Below are positions 34,840-43,276 of a DNA stretch of 64,000 nucleotides, one piece after another; the stretch's first letter is position 1, and each line of letters starts with the position of its first letter. The notes below the pieces were generated by a model. That model searched no databases, had not been told where the DNA came from, and was given only the letters and a program-made list of their open reading frames with translations. Origin of the DNA: Dehalococcoidia bacterium (GTDB lineage Bacteria > Chloroflexota > Dehalococcoidia > Lucifugimonadales > SHYT01); contig SHXZ01000008.1 of NCBI GenBank assembly GCA_009693045.1, positions 1 to 64,000 on the forward strand. The letters are read 5' to 3'. The translations under genes were made by a program, and so were the position numbers.

Positions 34840-35907
34840 CTACGGCACCAGCACCACTTTACCTATCGCCTCGTCTTCCTCAAGCACGCGGTACGCCTCG
34901 GCGGCCTTGCTCATTGGAATGACCTTGTGCACCGTCGGCTTGATGACCCCTGCTTCAACCATCTTCATCGCCTGCCGCAATTCGTCCACGGTCCCCAGCG
35001 TGGATCCGATGAGCTGGACCTGGCGGAAGAAGATGTGCCGTAGGTCAATAGTCCCCTCGTACCCGGACGTGGCGCCCGAAATAACCACCTTGCCGCCCCA
35101 TTTGGTCAGGCGCAGGCTGCTGTTGATCGTCGCCTGGCCGGGGTGCTCAAACACGATGTCCACGCCTCGGCGCCCCACAATCTTGCGGACCTCTTCGTGA
35201 AGGTCCTGGGTCTTGCGGTTGATGACGAACTCGGCGCCTAGCTCTTTGCACATCGCGAGCTTCTCATCGCTGGACGCGATGGCAATCGGCCGCGCCCGGA
35301 AGACCTTGCACACCTGTATGGCCATGGAGCCGATGCCGCCCGCGGCGCCCCAGATGAGCACAAAGTCTCCAGGACGGATGCCACCCTTCGTCACGAGCTG
35401 GCGCCAGACCGTGACGAGGACGAGGGGAAGGGATGCGGCCTCTTCCCAGCTGAGGTTCTTGGGCTTGGGCAGCAGGTTGTCCTGGTGGATCTTGGCGAAC
35501 TGGGCGTGGGAGCCTTCCATGGGGCCGCTGTCAAAGCCCCAGATGATGTGCTCCTGGCCCTCGGGGCTGCCCATTGCGGGGATGCCGCAGTGGTTCAGCA
35601 CCTCGTCGCCAACTTTCACCTTTTTGACCGCCGAGCCGATCTCGCGGACGATGCCGGCAAAGTCGCTGCCGAAGATGTGGGGCAGCGCCACCTGGAGCGG
35701 CGTGCCGCGCCGCGCCCAAACGTCGTTGTAGTTGGAGCCTGCGGCCTTCACCTCTACAATCACGTCGTTGGGACCGGGCTTAGGAGTCGGGACCTCCTTC
35801 CATAGCACCGCCTCCGCCCCACCGTACGCTTCCATGACGGCCGCCATCATCGTCTCAGGCAGCCGCCCGTTGGTCGCAGCACCAGTCCTTGTCTGAGCCT
35901 GTGTCAC
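34840..35907 (-). CDS. Zinc-independent-type MDR reductase resembling crotonyl-/acryloyl-CoA reductase
   Basis: A 355-residue medium-chain dehydrogenase/reductase. AGSNYNDVWARRGTPLQVALPHIFGSDFAGIV, WGFDSGPMEGSHAQFAKI, PGDFVLIWGAAGGIGSMAIQVCKVF (NADPH site) and DIVFEHPGQATINSSLRLTKWGGKVVISGATSGYEG closely follow crotonyl-CoA carboxylase/reductase and acryloyl-CoA reductase sequences, though it is shorter than Ccr (about 430). GTG 35907 follows GGAGGGACC; the ORF's 16-codon extension lacks support. It could reduce a C3-C5 enoyl-CoA in the same pathway as the mutase and lyase. Carboxylase activity is not claimed. Confidence 0.78.
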   Translation of the reverse strand: MTQAQTRTGAATNGRLPETMMAAVMEAYGGAEAVLWKEVPTPKPGPNDVIVEVKAAGSNYNDVWARRGTPLQVALPHIFGSDFAGIVREIGSAVKKVKVGDEVLNHCGIPAMGSPEGQEHIIWGFDSGPMEGSHAQFAKIHQDNLLPKPKNLSWEEAASLPLVLVTVWRQLVTKGGIRPGDFVLIWGAAGGIGSMAIQVCKVFRARPIAIASSDEKLAMCKELGAEFVINRKTQDLHEEVRKIVGRRGVDIVFEHPGQATINSSLRLTKWGGKVVISGATSGYEGTIDLRHIFFRQVQLIGSTLGTVDELRQAMKMVEAGVIKPTVHKVIPMSKAAEAYRVLEEDEAIGKVVLVP

Positions 35908-36173
35908 GACGGTCCCTCCTGGTTTTCCGCGATGTCCGTTTCCGGTAGGCAACAATTTTGTAACATATCAGATTGTACGATGCCAATCGCGGCTTTCAAT
36001 AGATTTGAGAGAATGGCTGTAATAGTCAGGAGCGTTCGTAGAGGCAGTTTTGCAGCTTATGTAGCCACTCCAAGAGAACTTGGATCTTAAACCATCGGTG
36101 CACTTCGCACATACATGGACAGTCTCTAGGTGCAAGTATCCACCATTTTCCACGCCAATGGAAGGGAGTATGC

Positions 36174-36458
36174 ATGGAATTTGGACAACTCGAAGCCTTT
36201 GTCCAGGTGGCGCAGCTTGGGAGCTTCCGCCGCGCGGCTGATGTCCTTTTTCTCACCTAGCCGACGGTTAGCCACCGGATCCAGGCCCTGGAGCGCGCCT
36301 TGGGCGAAACGCTCTTTGAACGCAGTACCAGGAGCGTCCGTCTGACTGAAGCTGGTCGCCTTTTCCTTAGAGCCTGTAACAAAACCCACAGCAGTGGACG
36401 CATGGCGCTTCACTGGCCTGCACGTCATTGGTTGGCGAGCAAGCCCATTCCCCCTTGA
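36174..36458 (+). pseudogene. LysR-family regulator remnant with amber codon
   Basis: ATG 36174 begins MEFGQLEAFVQVAQLGSFRR, then AADVLFLT-stop-PTVSHRIQALERALGETLFER and VRLTEAGRLFLRAC: the N-terminal winged helix of a LysR regulator. The TAG stands where LysR proteins have Gln (LTQPTVS), a single C-to-T change. After about residue 75 similarity ends and the effector domain is absent. It is a real remnant, on the opposite strand to the MDR and CaiB genes it may once have regulated. The low-GC 36000-36170 stretch before it holds nothing recognised. Confidence 0.7.
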
Positions 36459-36540
36459 GCGGGAAGGTTAGGATAGTGGTGAAACGCGTCTTCCCCAGCC
36501 ACAATACGGTTTCGTTAGGCGCTTTAAGGGACAGCCTGGA

Positions 36541-37785
36541 CTAGATCACCTTTTTCTGGAGCAAGTCTTTGATCTGCTGCGGGGTGAACCCGGCGACCTG
36601 GTTGTAGATCATGTCGTTGTCGTAGCCTACCGGGCCGGGACCGCGCCAGATCTTCCCCGGTGTCTCAGAGAACCTGGGTACCGGGCCAATGCCCTTCACG
36701 GTGCGCTGGAGCGAATAGTCGTACCATTCCTGGTGGACGCCGCGCGCCTGGTAGTGCGGGTCTTCGGCGATGTCCTGGGAGCTCATGACTTTGGAGCAGG
36801 CGACGCCCTTGGCGTTCAGCAGGGCGACCACCTCAAGAGCGATCTTGTCGCTGACCCAGGTGCGGAGCAGGTGGTCAAACTCCCTGCCCGGCGCGGAATC
36901 GGGGTCGCGGTGAGCGCGCTCCCACTTCTTGGCGTCCTCGCCAAACACCTCGCACACTTTCGCAAAGTCCGGCTCCGTGAGCGCGGAGATGGCCACCCAG
37001 CCGTCCAGGGCCTCGTAGGTGTCGTTGGGCTGCGTGGTGGTGGTCACGTCCCGGTTGCCCCTGCGCTTGAGGACCTTCTTCTCGCGGTGATAGATGGCAG
37101 CGACCGCGCCGCTGTGCCGCTGGATGACCTCAAACTGCGGGATGTCCAGCACCTGGCCCTCGCCGGTCTTCTGGGCGTGGATGTACGCCGCCAGGGTAGC
37201 GCTGATGGCGTGGAGCGCGGTGATGAAATCGCCGAACCACGGCGCCGTTCGGATGGGCGGGTGCGGCTCCGGCAGGCCGGTGAGGGACATGAGGCCGCCG
37301 TAGGCCTGGGCGATGGCGTCGTACGAGGGCCGGCCCATGTAGTCGGGGAGGCCCGACTGCCCGTAGCCGGATACGTGGGTGATCACAATCTTTGGATTGC
37401 GCTTGAGCACCGCCTCGTCGGTGATGCCCCACTTGCCGACGGTGCCCGGCTTGGAGCTCTCCATCCAGATGTCAAACTTTGGGATGAGCTTGTCCAGGAA
37501 GATGTCCCGACCGGCCGGCGTGCTGAGGTCCAGGCTGATGAAGAACTCGTTGTGGCGCTCGCCGGTCCAGTCGGCGCTCACGGGCTTGCCATCCGGCGTC
37601 TGGAACTTGTAGCCCGTGTACCGCCAGGGATCGCCCTCGCCTGGGCGCTCCAGGTTCACGACGAACGCGCCCTGCTCCGCGGCCAGGATGGGGGCGAACG
37701 GCTCGGCGATGTACACCCCGGACGATAGGATGCGGAGCTGCTGCAGGGAACCAAACGGCGGGGGCGCTGAGGACTGTTGAGTCAC
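36541..37785 (-). CDS. Class III CoA-transferase (CaiB/BaiF), catalytic-Asp form
   Basis: A 414-residue family III transferase that moves CoA between carboxylates through an aspartyl-CoA intermediate. The fold signature is ILSSGVYIAEPFAPILAAEQGA, VVNLERPGEGDPWR, NEFFISLDLSTPAGRD and, at the active site, GRPSYDAIAQAYGG with the nucleophile Asp156. AAYIHAQKTGEGQVLDI and the C-terminal domain follow. Its neighbour at 37996 is a paralogue of the same length without this Asp. They may form a heteromer like BbsEF or SmtAB. Acceptor and donor are unknown. Confidence 0.88.
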   Translation of the reverse strand: MTQQSSAPPPFGSLQQLRILSSGVYIAEPFAPILAAEQGAFVVNLERPGEGDPWRYTGYKFQTPDGKPVSADWTGERHNEFFISLDLSTPAGRDIFLDKLIPKFDIWMESSKPGTVGKWGITDEAVLKRNPKIVITHVSGYGQSGLPDYMGRPSYDAIAQAYGGLMSLTGLPEPHPPIRTAPWFGDFITALHAISATLAAYIHAQKTGEGQVLDIPQFEVIQRHSGAVAAIYHREKKVLKRRGNRDVTTTTQPNDTYEALDGWVAISALTEPDFAKVCEVFGEDAKKWERAHRDPDSAPGREFDHLLRTWVSDKIALEVVALLNAKGVACSKVMSSQDIAEDPHYQARGVHQEWYDYSLQRTVKGIGPVPRFSETPGKIWRGPGPVGYDNDMIYNQVAGFTPQQIKDLLQKKVI

Positions 37786-37838
37786 TGGACGCTACCTCCT
37801 GACACGGCTCTTGTACTGCTTGAGCGCCACCAGTCAGG

Positions 37839-37984
37839 CGCTAGTGTAGTGTTTCTAACGCTTCGTTACGTTGGATCAGGAGCAACGTCTCATCCCCACC
37901 TTAATCCTCCCCCTCAACGGGGGAGGAGATTGCTCTCCTGCGCCACTTCAAAACTAACGGAACGTCAGAGGCACTACACTAGCG
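37839..37984. mobile_element. MITE-like element 1, complete copy
   Basis: A 146-bp element with terminal inverted repeats. It begins CGCTAGTGTAGTG and ends CACTACACTAGCG, and the inner arms (TTTCTAACG...TTCGTTA and its mirror) also match imperfectly. Its body contains the CTCCCCCTCAACGGGGGAG hairpin. A second, right-truncated copy is at 44419. It has no coding capacity and sits between the two CaiB genes. No transposase with matching ends is in the window. Confidence 0.75.
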
Positions 37985-37995
37985 TACCGGTGCGG

Positions 37996-39225
37996 CTAGA
38001 TTACTCCCTTGGATTTGAGGCCGTTGATCTTGGCGCGATCCAGGCCCGCCACTTTCGTTAGCACCGCATCGTTGTCGTGGCCGACGGCTACTGACCCTCT
38101 CCAGACCTTGCCGGGCGTCTTGGAGAACCACGGCACGGGGCGCACGCCCTTCACCTTGCCCACGAGGTCGTCGTTCCACTCCTCGTGGATCTTGCGCGCT
38201 TTGAAGTGGGGGTCCTCGGCGGCCTGCTGCGGGTCGTTCACCGGGCCGCAGGGAATGGTGTTTTCGTTGAGGATGCGAACGACGTCCGCGACGGTGCGTT
38301 CGCCGACCCACTTTCGCAGCGCGCCGTCAAATTCCTGGCCCTCAGGCGAGTTCGGATTGGAAAAGGCGCCGCTCCATTTCTCGTCGCTTGGGTCCAGCCC
38401 AACGATGCTCAGGCTGCGGCGGAAGATCGGCACGGAGATTGCGCCGATGAAGAGCCAGCCGTCTTTGGCCATGAAGGTATCGTACGGCTGGAACGCGCCG
38501 GCCTTGTTGCCGGCCCGCTCGCGGACGGCGCCATCCACGAAGAACATGGGCATGGTGCCCGAGGTGATCTTGTTGATGCACTCGTACTCGGCGATGTCAA
38601 GCACCTGGCCCTTGCCGGTCCTCTCGGCGTGGATGTAGGCGGCGAGCATGCTCCACAGGGCGAACAGGGCCACCATCTTCTCCCCACCGTGCGCGGGCGC
38701 GGACACCGGGGTCTGGTCGGCCTCGCCCGTGGTGTACATCAGCCCGCCGAACGCCTGCATGACCAGGTTGGAAAGCGAGCGCTGCGTGTAGTCCGGGTCG
38801 CCGTCCTGGCCGAAGGGGGAGACGTGCACGATGACGATCTTGGGGTTCTTGGCCTTGACGGCCTCGTCGGTAATTCCCATCGCCGGATAGGTCCCCGGCT
38901 TGGAGTTCTCCACCCAAATATCGCACTGGGGAATGAGGTTGTTCAGGAAGACGTCGCGGCCTTCGGGCTTGCGCAGGTCAAGGGTGATGTAGAACGCGTT
39001 ACGGCGGTCGTGGACCCAACTGACGTTCACGCCGTTCCATGTGTAGTCCTCGTGCCGCCAGGGATCGCCCTTTCCGGGAGGTTCCACCTGAATGACCTCG
39101 GCGCCAAAGTCGGCGGCTAAGTGAGCGGCGTAAGGCCCGGTGATGTGCGTGCCCGTTGACAGCACTCGCACACCCTTCAACGCCCCGAACGACTCCGGTA
39201 CGATGCTCGGCGCTCTGTTCGGCAT
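37996..39225 (-). CDS. Class III CoA-transferase paralogue with Asn at the catalytic Asp position
   Basis: A 409-residue CaiB/BaiF protein: RVLSTGTHITGPYAAHLAADFGA, IQVEPPGKGDPWRHEDYTW, AFYITLDLRKPEGRD, and AAYIHAERTGKGQVLDIAE. The active-site segment reads QRSLSNLVMQAFGG, aligning Asn153 with Asp156 of the neighbour; the D-x3-Q spacing is kept as N-x3-Q. ATG 39225 follows GGGAGGAACC. Loss of the Asp should prevent the acyl-aspartyl step, so this may be a structural or binding subunit of a two-gene transferase, as known for one subunit of benzylsuccinate CoA-transferase. Confidence 0.87.
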   Translation of the reverse strand: MPNRAPSIVPESFGALKGVRVLSTGTHITGPYAAHLAADFGAEVIQVEPPGKGDPWRHEDYTWNGVNVSWVHDRRNAFYITLDLRKPEGRDVFLNNLIPQCDIWVENSKPGTYPAMGITDEAVKAKNPKIVIVHVSPFGQDGDPDYTQRSLSNLVMQAFGGLMYTTGEADQTPVSAPAHGGEKMVALFALWSMLAAYIHAERTGKGQVLDIAEYECINKITSGTMPMFFVDGAVRERAGNKAGAFQPYDTFMAKDGWLFIGAISVPIFRRSLSIVGLDPSDEKWSGAFSNPNSPEGQEFDGALRKWVGERTVADVVRILNENTIPCGPVNDPQQAAEDPHFKARKIHEEWNDDLVGKVKGVRPVPWFSKTPGKVWRGSVAVGHDNDAVLTKVAGLDRAKINGLKSKGVI

Positions 39226-39243
39226 GGTTCCTCCCACCAGCAA

Positions 39244-39834
39244 GGTTCAAGGCTCCCAAAGTTCGGAGTCATTATACCTAGAACGCTCAAAAAGGGTAGT
39301 GGGCGCGAGGCGTGCCTTGCCTTTTTACCGGCGCACTGTTGAACGTCTGCACAACCCGTTCGATTCGCGTTTGTTTGCGGCTTGGGGCGAATCGTCCGCG
39401 GCTGGCCCGCGATTTGATTGCGCGGAAGGGCGCATTTGTTCATGATGCCTCGGTAACCTGGTGGTGATGGCCTGGAAAGCCACCGCGAGCCCGTTTATTT
39501 ATTCGTAGGGGGCGGCGGGCCGGGCTGGGGTAGGGGCGGGGCATGCCTCACCTCTACGCACTGCCGCACCGGGACAGTGGTTACGCTTCCAGGCTAGGGC
39601 ACGCCGGGTGGAATGCGCAAGGGGAGGGTGGCAGGCAGGGTGGGGGATAGGGGCGGGTGTGCCTCGCCCCCTGTGGCGCACAGCCAAACGATTTGCCTCG
39701 GATGCGCACGCTCCCGTACACTAAGCGCATATGACCGTACGTCTTGCGACACGCTGCCCGTGGACAGTCCGGGCAGAGCAGACTGGCAGAACACCGTGAG
39801 CTCTGGGCAACCACCGGCTGGAATAAGCCGCGGG
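39244..39834. other. 590-bp spacer with decayed palindromes, no gene seen
   Basis: Very GC-rich stretch between the divergent CaiB and MFS genes. It holds two degraded members of the GTAGGGGC palindrome family (about 39520-39550 and 39645-39672) and no ORF with a recognisable protein or good start. Promoters for both flanking genes should lie here but no strong pair of boxes is evident. Confidence 0.5.
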
Positions 39835-41097
39835 ATGCGGCGGAAGCCACGTCTCTACTACGGCTGGGTCATCGTCGGCGTCATTTTCTTGACGAGCCTG
39901 GCCGCCACCGTTCAGCTCAACCCCACCATCAGCGTGTTCGTTAAGCCCATCACGATGGAGTTCGGCTGGAGCCGCTCCGCTCTGGCGGGCGCCCTCACCA
40001 TCGGTACGATCCTGGGCGGGATACTCGCGGCTGCCGTCGGGCCGCTGGTAGACCGGTTCGGCGGACGGTGGGTGCTGTTTGGCGGGTTCCTAGTCCTTGG
40101 CGGTCTGCTGATCGCCTTCAGCTTCATCAATGCTCTGTGGCACTTCTACGCCATCGCCATCACCACGCGGATGCTCATTCAGGGCGTGATCGGCATCACC
40201 AACAACGTGGCGGTGGCTAAGTGGTTCGTGCGGCAACGCGGGCGGGCGGTGGGCCTTGCCAGCCTTGGGCAGCGAGTGGGCAACGGGGTGACGCCGTACT
40301 TTGCCCAGGCGTTCATCGGGGCGCACGGCTGGCGGACGGCCATCGTGGCGGTGGGGCTGTACGCGTGGGGGCTGTCGCTGGCGCCGGTGCTGCTGTGGCT
40401 GAGGAGGCAGCCGGAGGACATGGGGCTGCTGGCCGACGGCGCGCCGCCGGAGCGTGACGGGGCGCGAACGGCGAGCGCGGGGCCTCGGGTGGACGGGGCC
40501 GCCCAGCCGGAGGTATCGTTCACGCTGAGGGAGGCGCTGCGCGCGCCGGTTTTCTACGTCCTCTTGGTCTCGGCGGCGTTCAGCGTGTTTGCGGGGGCGG
40601 GCATCAACTTCAACATGCAGCCTCTGTTCACGGACCGGGGACTCAGCGCCTCGCAGGGCGCGCTGGTGATCGCCATCTGGTCGTTCACCGGCATACCGGC
40701 GTCGGTGATTGCGGGTCTCCTGGCGGAGCGGCTTGCTGGCCGGCACATGCTCGCGTTGATCTATCTGGGAGTCGCCGGCGGCATCGTGCTTCTAACGCAG
40801 GTCAATTCCATGAACAGCGCGCTGCTGTTTGCGTTGGTGCACGGGTCGTTCTTTGGCGGGATGCTGCTGCTGCAGAACCTGATCTACGCCGACTACTTTG
40901 GGCGGAGGTCGCTGGGGTCTATTCGTGGCTTCACGACGCCCTTCCAGATGGCGGCGAACGCCGTAGGCCCCCTGGCGGGCGCGCTGGTGTACGACCTGAC
41001 GGGCGGGTACACGCCCATCCTGGTGGTGTTTACGGCGCTGATGGCGGTGTCCGCGCTGGCGATGGTGGTGGCGAAGCCGCCTGTCAGGGCGGCGTAA
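39835..41097 (+). CDS. MFS transporter (monocarboxylate/OFA-like)
   Basis: A 420-residue, about 12-segment major facilitator. KPRLYYGWVIVGVIFLTSLAATVQLNPTISVFVKPITMEFGWSRS is the opening seen in monocarboxylate and oxalate:formate antiporter-like MFS proteins, with the loop motif GPLVDRFGGRWVLF (motif A) between segments 2 and 3. A central cytoplasmic loop (about 195-225) follows. The chosen start ATG 39835 gives a short basic N-terminus; the ORF upstream part is GC-rich noise. Substrate probably a small carboxylate, consistent with the CoA-transferase genes divergent from it. Confidence 0.85.
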   Translation: MRRKPRLYYGWVIVGVIFLTSLAATVQLNPTISVFVKPITMEFGWSRSALAGALTIGTILGGILAAAVGPLVDRFGGRWVLFGGFLVLGGLLIAFSFINALWHFYAIAITTRMLIQGVIGITNNVAVAKWFVRQRGRAVGLASLGQRVGNGVTPYFAQAFIGAHGWRTAIVAVGLYAWGLSLAPVLLWLRRQPEDMGLLADGAPPERDGARTASAGPRVDGAAQPEVSFTLREALRAPVFYVLLVSAAFSVFAGAGINFNMQPLFTDRGLSASQGALVIAIWSFTGIPASVIAGLLAERLAGRHMLALIYLGVAGGIVLLTQVNSMNSALLFALVHGSFFGGMLLLQNLIYADYFGRRSLGSIRGFTTPFQMAANAVGPLAGALVYDLTGGYTPILVVFTALMAVSALAMVVAKPPVRAA

Positions 41098-41110
41098 GGT
41101 GGCATAGAGG

Positions 41111-41137
41111 GTAGGGGCGCAGCATGCTGCGCCCGGT
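41111..41137. repeat. GTAGGGGC-type palindrome, core GCAGCATGCTGC
   Basis: GTAGGGGCGCAGCATGCTGCGCCC directly after the MFS gene, with a 20-bp perfect inner palindrome and a decayed right arm. It could act as a terminator of the MFS transcript. Confidence 0.6.
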
Positions 41138-41347
41138 CGTCGACTCACCAACCCCTCTCCACTTTATGTGGAGAGGGGAATTGAGTAACCAGTGAGACGG
41201 TATCCACCAGGTACGGCATCCTTGCCAAAAAAGTGTCGTGAAATGAGCAATGGGAGAGGAGGAAGCTCTTGACCCTCTCCCGTTGGGCCTGTCCTTGACC
41301 CTGAGCGCAGCGAAGGAGAAGGAAGAGGGTTAGAGCCTGCCCCGAGC

Positions 41348-41527
41348 TTACCGAGGAGGTGAGGGTCGGGGCGCGAAGACCTGGATGCGGTTGTTACCCT
41401 GATCCGCCACGTACACGTCTCCCCTGGCGTCCACCGCCAAGCCCCTGGGACCCTCGCTGCCCCACTTGGCCAGGAACTGGCCTGTGGCGCTGAACTTCTG
41501 GATGCGGTTGTTCTCCTCGTCTACCAC
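41348..41527 (-). pseudogene. NHL-repeat protein C-terminal fragment
   Basis: The minus strand reads VDEENNRIQKFSATGQFLAKWGSEGPRG and LAVDARGDVYVADQGNNRIQVF, two NHL propeller blades, then a stop at 41348. There is no start; the frame abuts and slightly overlaps the stop of the 552-residue gene upstream. That gene's own residues AVDAQGNVYRVDD echo an NHL blade edge. Together this suggests that an NHL-propeller gene was disrupted here. Confidence 0.6.
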
Positions 41528-43179
41528 TGATCCTTGAACGGGAGCCTCTCAACTCCACCGCGAAGAGCCAGTTCAATCGCCCGTTCCGGCGTCATCGTCT
41601 TATCCGTATAAATCGCCTGAAGATATGGTTCCAAAAGCGTCCCGATGTCAGTGCCAAGCGCGACAGCAAGCCTCCCAAGCAGTTCAGCACCCACAAGCCC
41701 TTGAATGGCGTTTATCGCCTTTTCCTTGTTCGCCGCCACCGCCTGCAACGCTACTTTCTGCCCCGCCGCCGTCGCGCCCGCCGACGCCGACGTCGCGGCC
41801 CCTCCGCCCCCACGAGTCACCCGATCCGCGATCTCAAAGTCTATCGCCCTTCGCTCGCCTTCGGGTATCTGCGCTTTGAGCGCGCCCAGCGCGACCTGCA
41901 CCGCCTCAGCCATCCCCAACCCCTTACCCACCTCGATCGTCCCATTTGCCTCTACAATGAGTTTGTTCAGGTCAATGTTGTTCGCATCGGCGTATTTCTT
42001 CAACAAGTCAAAGTTCGGAATCTTCGCCGCGTTAATAAGCAACTTCTGTGCCAGCACCTTGTCCAACGCCCGCAAATTAACTGCATCGCTCTTCACAGAA
42101 TCGCCATAAAAGTCAAGCACCGCCTGTTTAGCCCACAAAGCAATCGTTTCAGGGGTAATGTCAGCAACCCCAGCGCCAGAGACGAAATTATAGCCTGTTA
42201 GCCCGTTGTCAGCCGATGGAAGAGGCGTCAGTCGAGTCAATTTGGCGTTGACAATCTGGAATATCTTCGCCAGGTCTTCGGGAGAACTCTTCCCCACCTT
42301 TTCGCTCTGCGCCCACAAGGGATCAACCCTCCGCATCTCGGCAATAGCGCTCTTAATCGCATCCCCCACTCCTTCCGAGCCAGATGCGAGTTCTGTTAGC
42401 TGGGTACGCATGAAGAACGATACCGCGCTGTCTACCCCCCCCTCGAAGAAAAAGGGCCGATTTCTCAAAAGGGCCTTGAGTTGGGCTGTATAGTCCACGC
42501 TCTGCTTCAACATCCGCAGGCGTGTCGCGTCATTGGTCACGTTCTCCGCAATCCAGTAATTCGCCGCAGCTTGTATGGCGCTGTTCACATGACCATCAAA
42601 CATCGCAGGTTTCATCCGCCCCGTGCGGAGCAAAAAGGCTGCGATACGCGGCTCAAGAATGTCGCCTTTCTCTAGTTTACCCGCAGCAAAGGCGGCCATG
42701 TCGTCCTTCTCGTCCCCAGTCATTGGCCTGCCGAACATACTACGGAACGACGTTTGGTCTTGCGTGGCTTGCTGCGATGGAGTCTCTACCTTATCAGCGT
42801 GAAGAGCCAATTGGTACGCTTGATCGTCGACCCTGTACACGTTCCCCTGGGCGTCCACCGCAGCTTTGGCGTCGGCGGCGGCCTTGGCGTCGGCTGCGGC
42901 CTTGGCAGATGAGGCTGAAGCCGCGACCGGAGCGGGTGGGGCAGAGGGAGGGCTAGTTATTGGAGGAGTGCTACGAGAAGCAACAGGAGCTGGCGCGCTT
43001 GACCCTTGCTCAGTTTTGGTTCCGACCGTGAAGACCACGATCACCACAGCGACAAGAGCGCCAATAGCAGCCAGAGCCACCAGCACTATGGGCCAGTTCA
43101 CTATCTGGTGTTGGACAACGATAGAAGACGGGTTATCCCCCGCTTGGGTAACCTTTGGCTCCCGTCTATTTTGGTCCAT
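41521..43179 (-). CDS. Uncharacterised membrane-anchored protein with Ala/Pro-rich linker
   Basis: A 552-residue protein of unknown family. Residues 27-52 form one membrane helix (IVLVALAAIGALVAVVIVVF) after a short charged N-terminus; residues 57-110 are a Pro/Ala/Ser linker ending in a tandem ADAKAA repeat; AVDAQGNVYRVDD follows. The rest (about 130-552) is helical and soluble with no motif I recognise, rich in Asn, Asp and Lys, and the DNA has lower GC than its neighbours, which suggests transfer. Topology implies an extracytoplasmic C-terminal domain. Function unknown. Confidence 0.6.
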   Translation of the reverse strand: MDQNRREPKVTQAGDNPSSIVVQHQIVNWPIVLVALAAIGALVAVVIVVFTVGTKTEQGSSAPAPVASRSTPPITSPPSAPPAPVAASASSAKAAADAKAAADAKAAVDAQGNVYRVDDQAYQLALHADKVETPSQQATQDQTSFRSMFGRPMTGDEKDDMAAFAAGKLEKGDILEPRIAAFLLRTGRMKPAMFDGHVNSAIQAAANYWIAENVTNDATRLRMLKQSVDYTAQLKALLRNRPFFFEGGVDSAVSFFMRTQLTELASGSEGVGDAIKSAIAEMRRVDPLWAQSEKVGKSSPEDLAKIFQIVNAKLTRLTPLPSADNGLTGYNFVSGAGVADITPETIALWAKQAVLDFYGDSVKSDAVNLRALDKVLAQKLLINAAKIPNFDLLKKYADANNIDLNKLIVEANGTIEVGKGLGMAEAVQVALGALKAQIPEGERRAIDFEIADRVTRGGGGAATSASAGATAAGQKVALQAVAANKEKAINAIQGLVGAELLGRLAVALGTDIGTLLEPYLQAIYTDKTMTPERAIELALRGGVERLPFKDQW

Positions 43180-43276
43180 CGTAGCACTCGCTGCCGTGGT
43201 GCAAGAATACGGGCCTGTCTCGCTCTGGATTAATCATGATTATTGACCTTTGTGCTTTGTCTTACAACCTGGTGCG

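Noticed and set aside
35968-36256. Short minus-strand ORFs with HVCAKC and SCKTAS before the LysR remnant
   Set aside because: Low-GC sequence with no start signal and no family I could name.
4643-36260. Recoded stop codons (TGA or TAG read as amino acids)
   Set aside because: TAG and TGA terminate many intact genes here, and the LysR piece also lacks its effector domain, so mutation or error is simpler.
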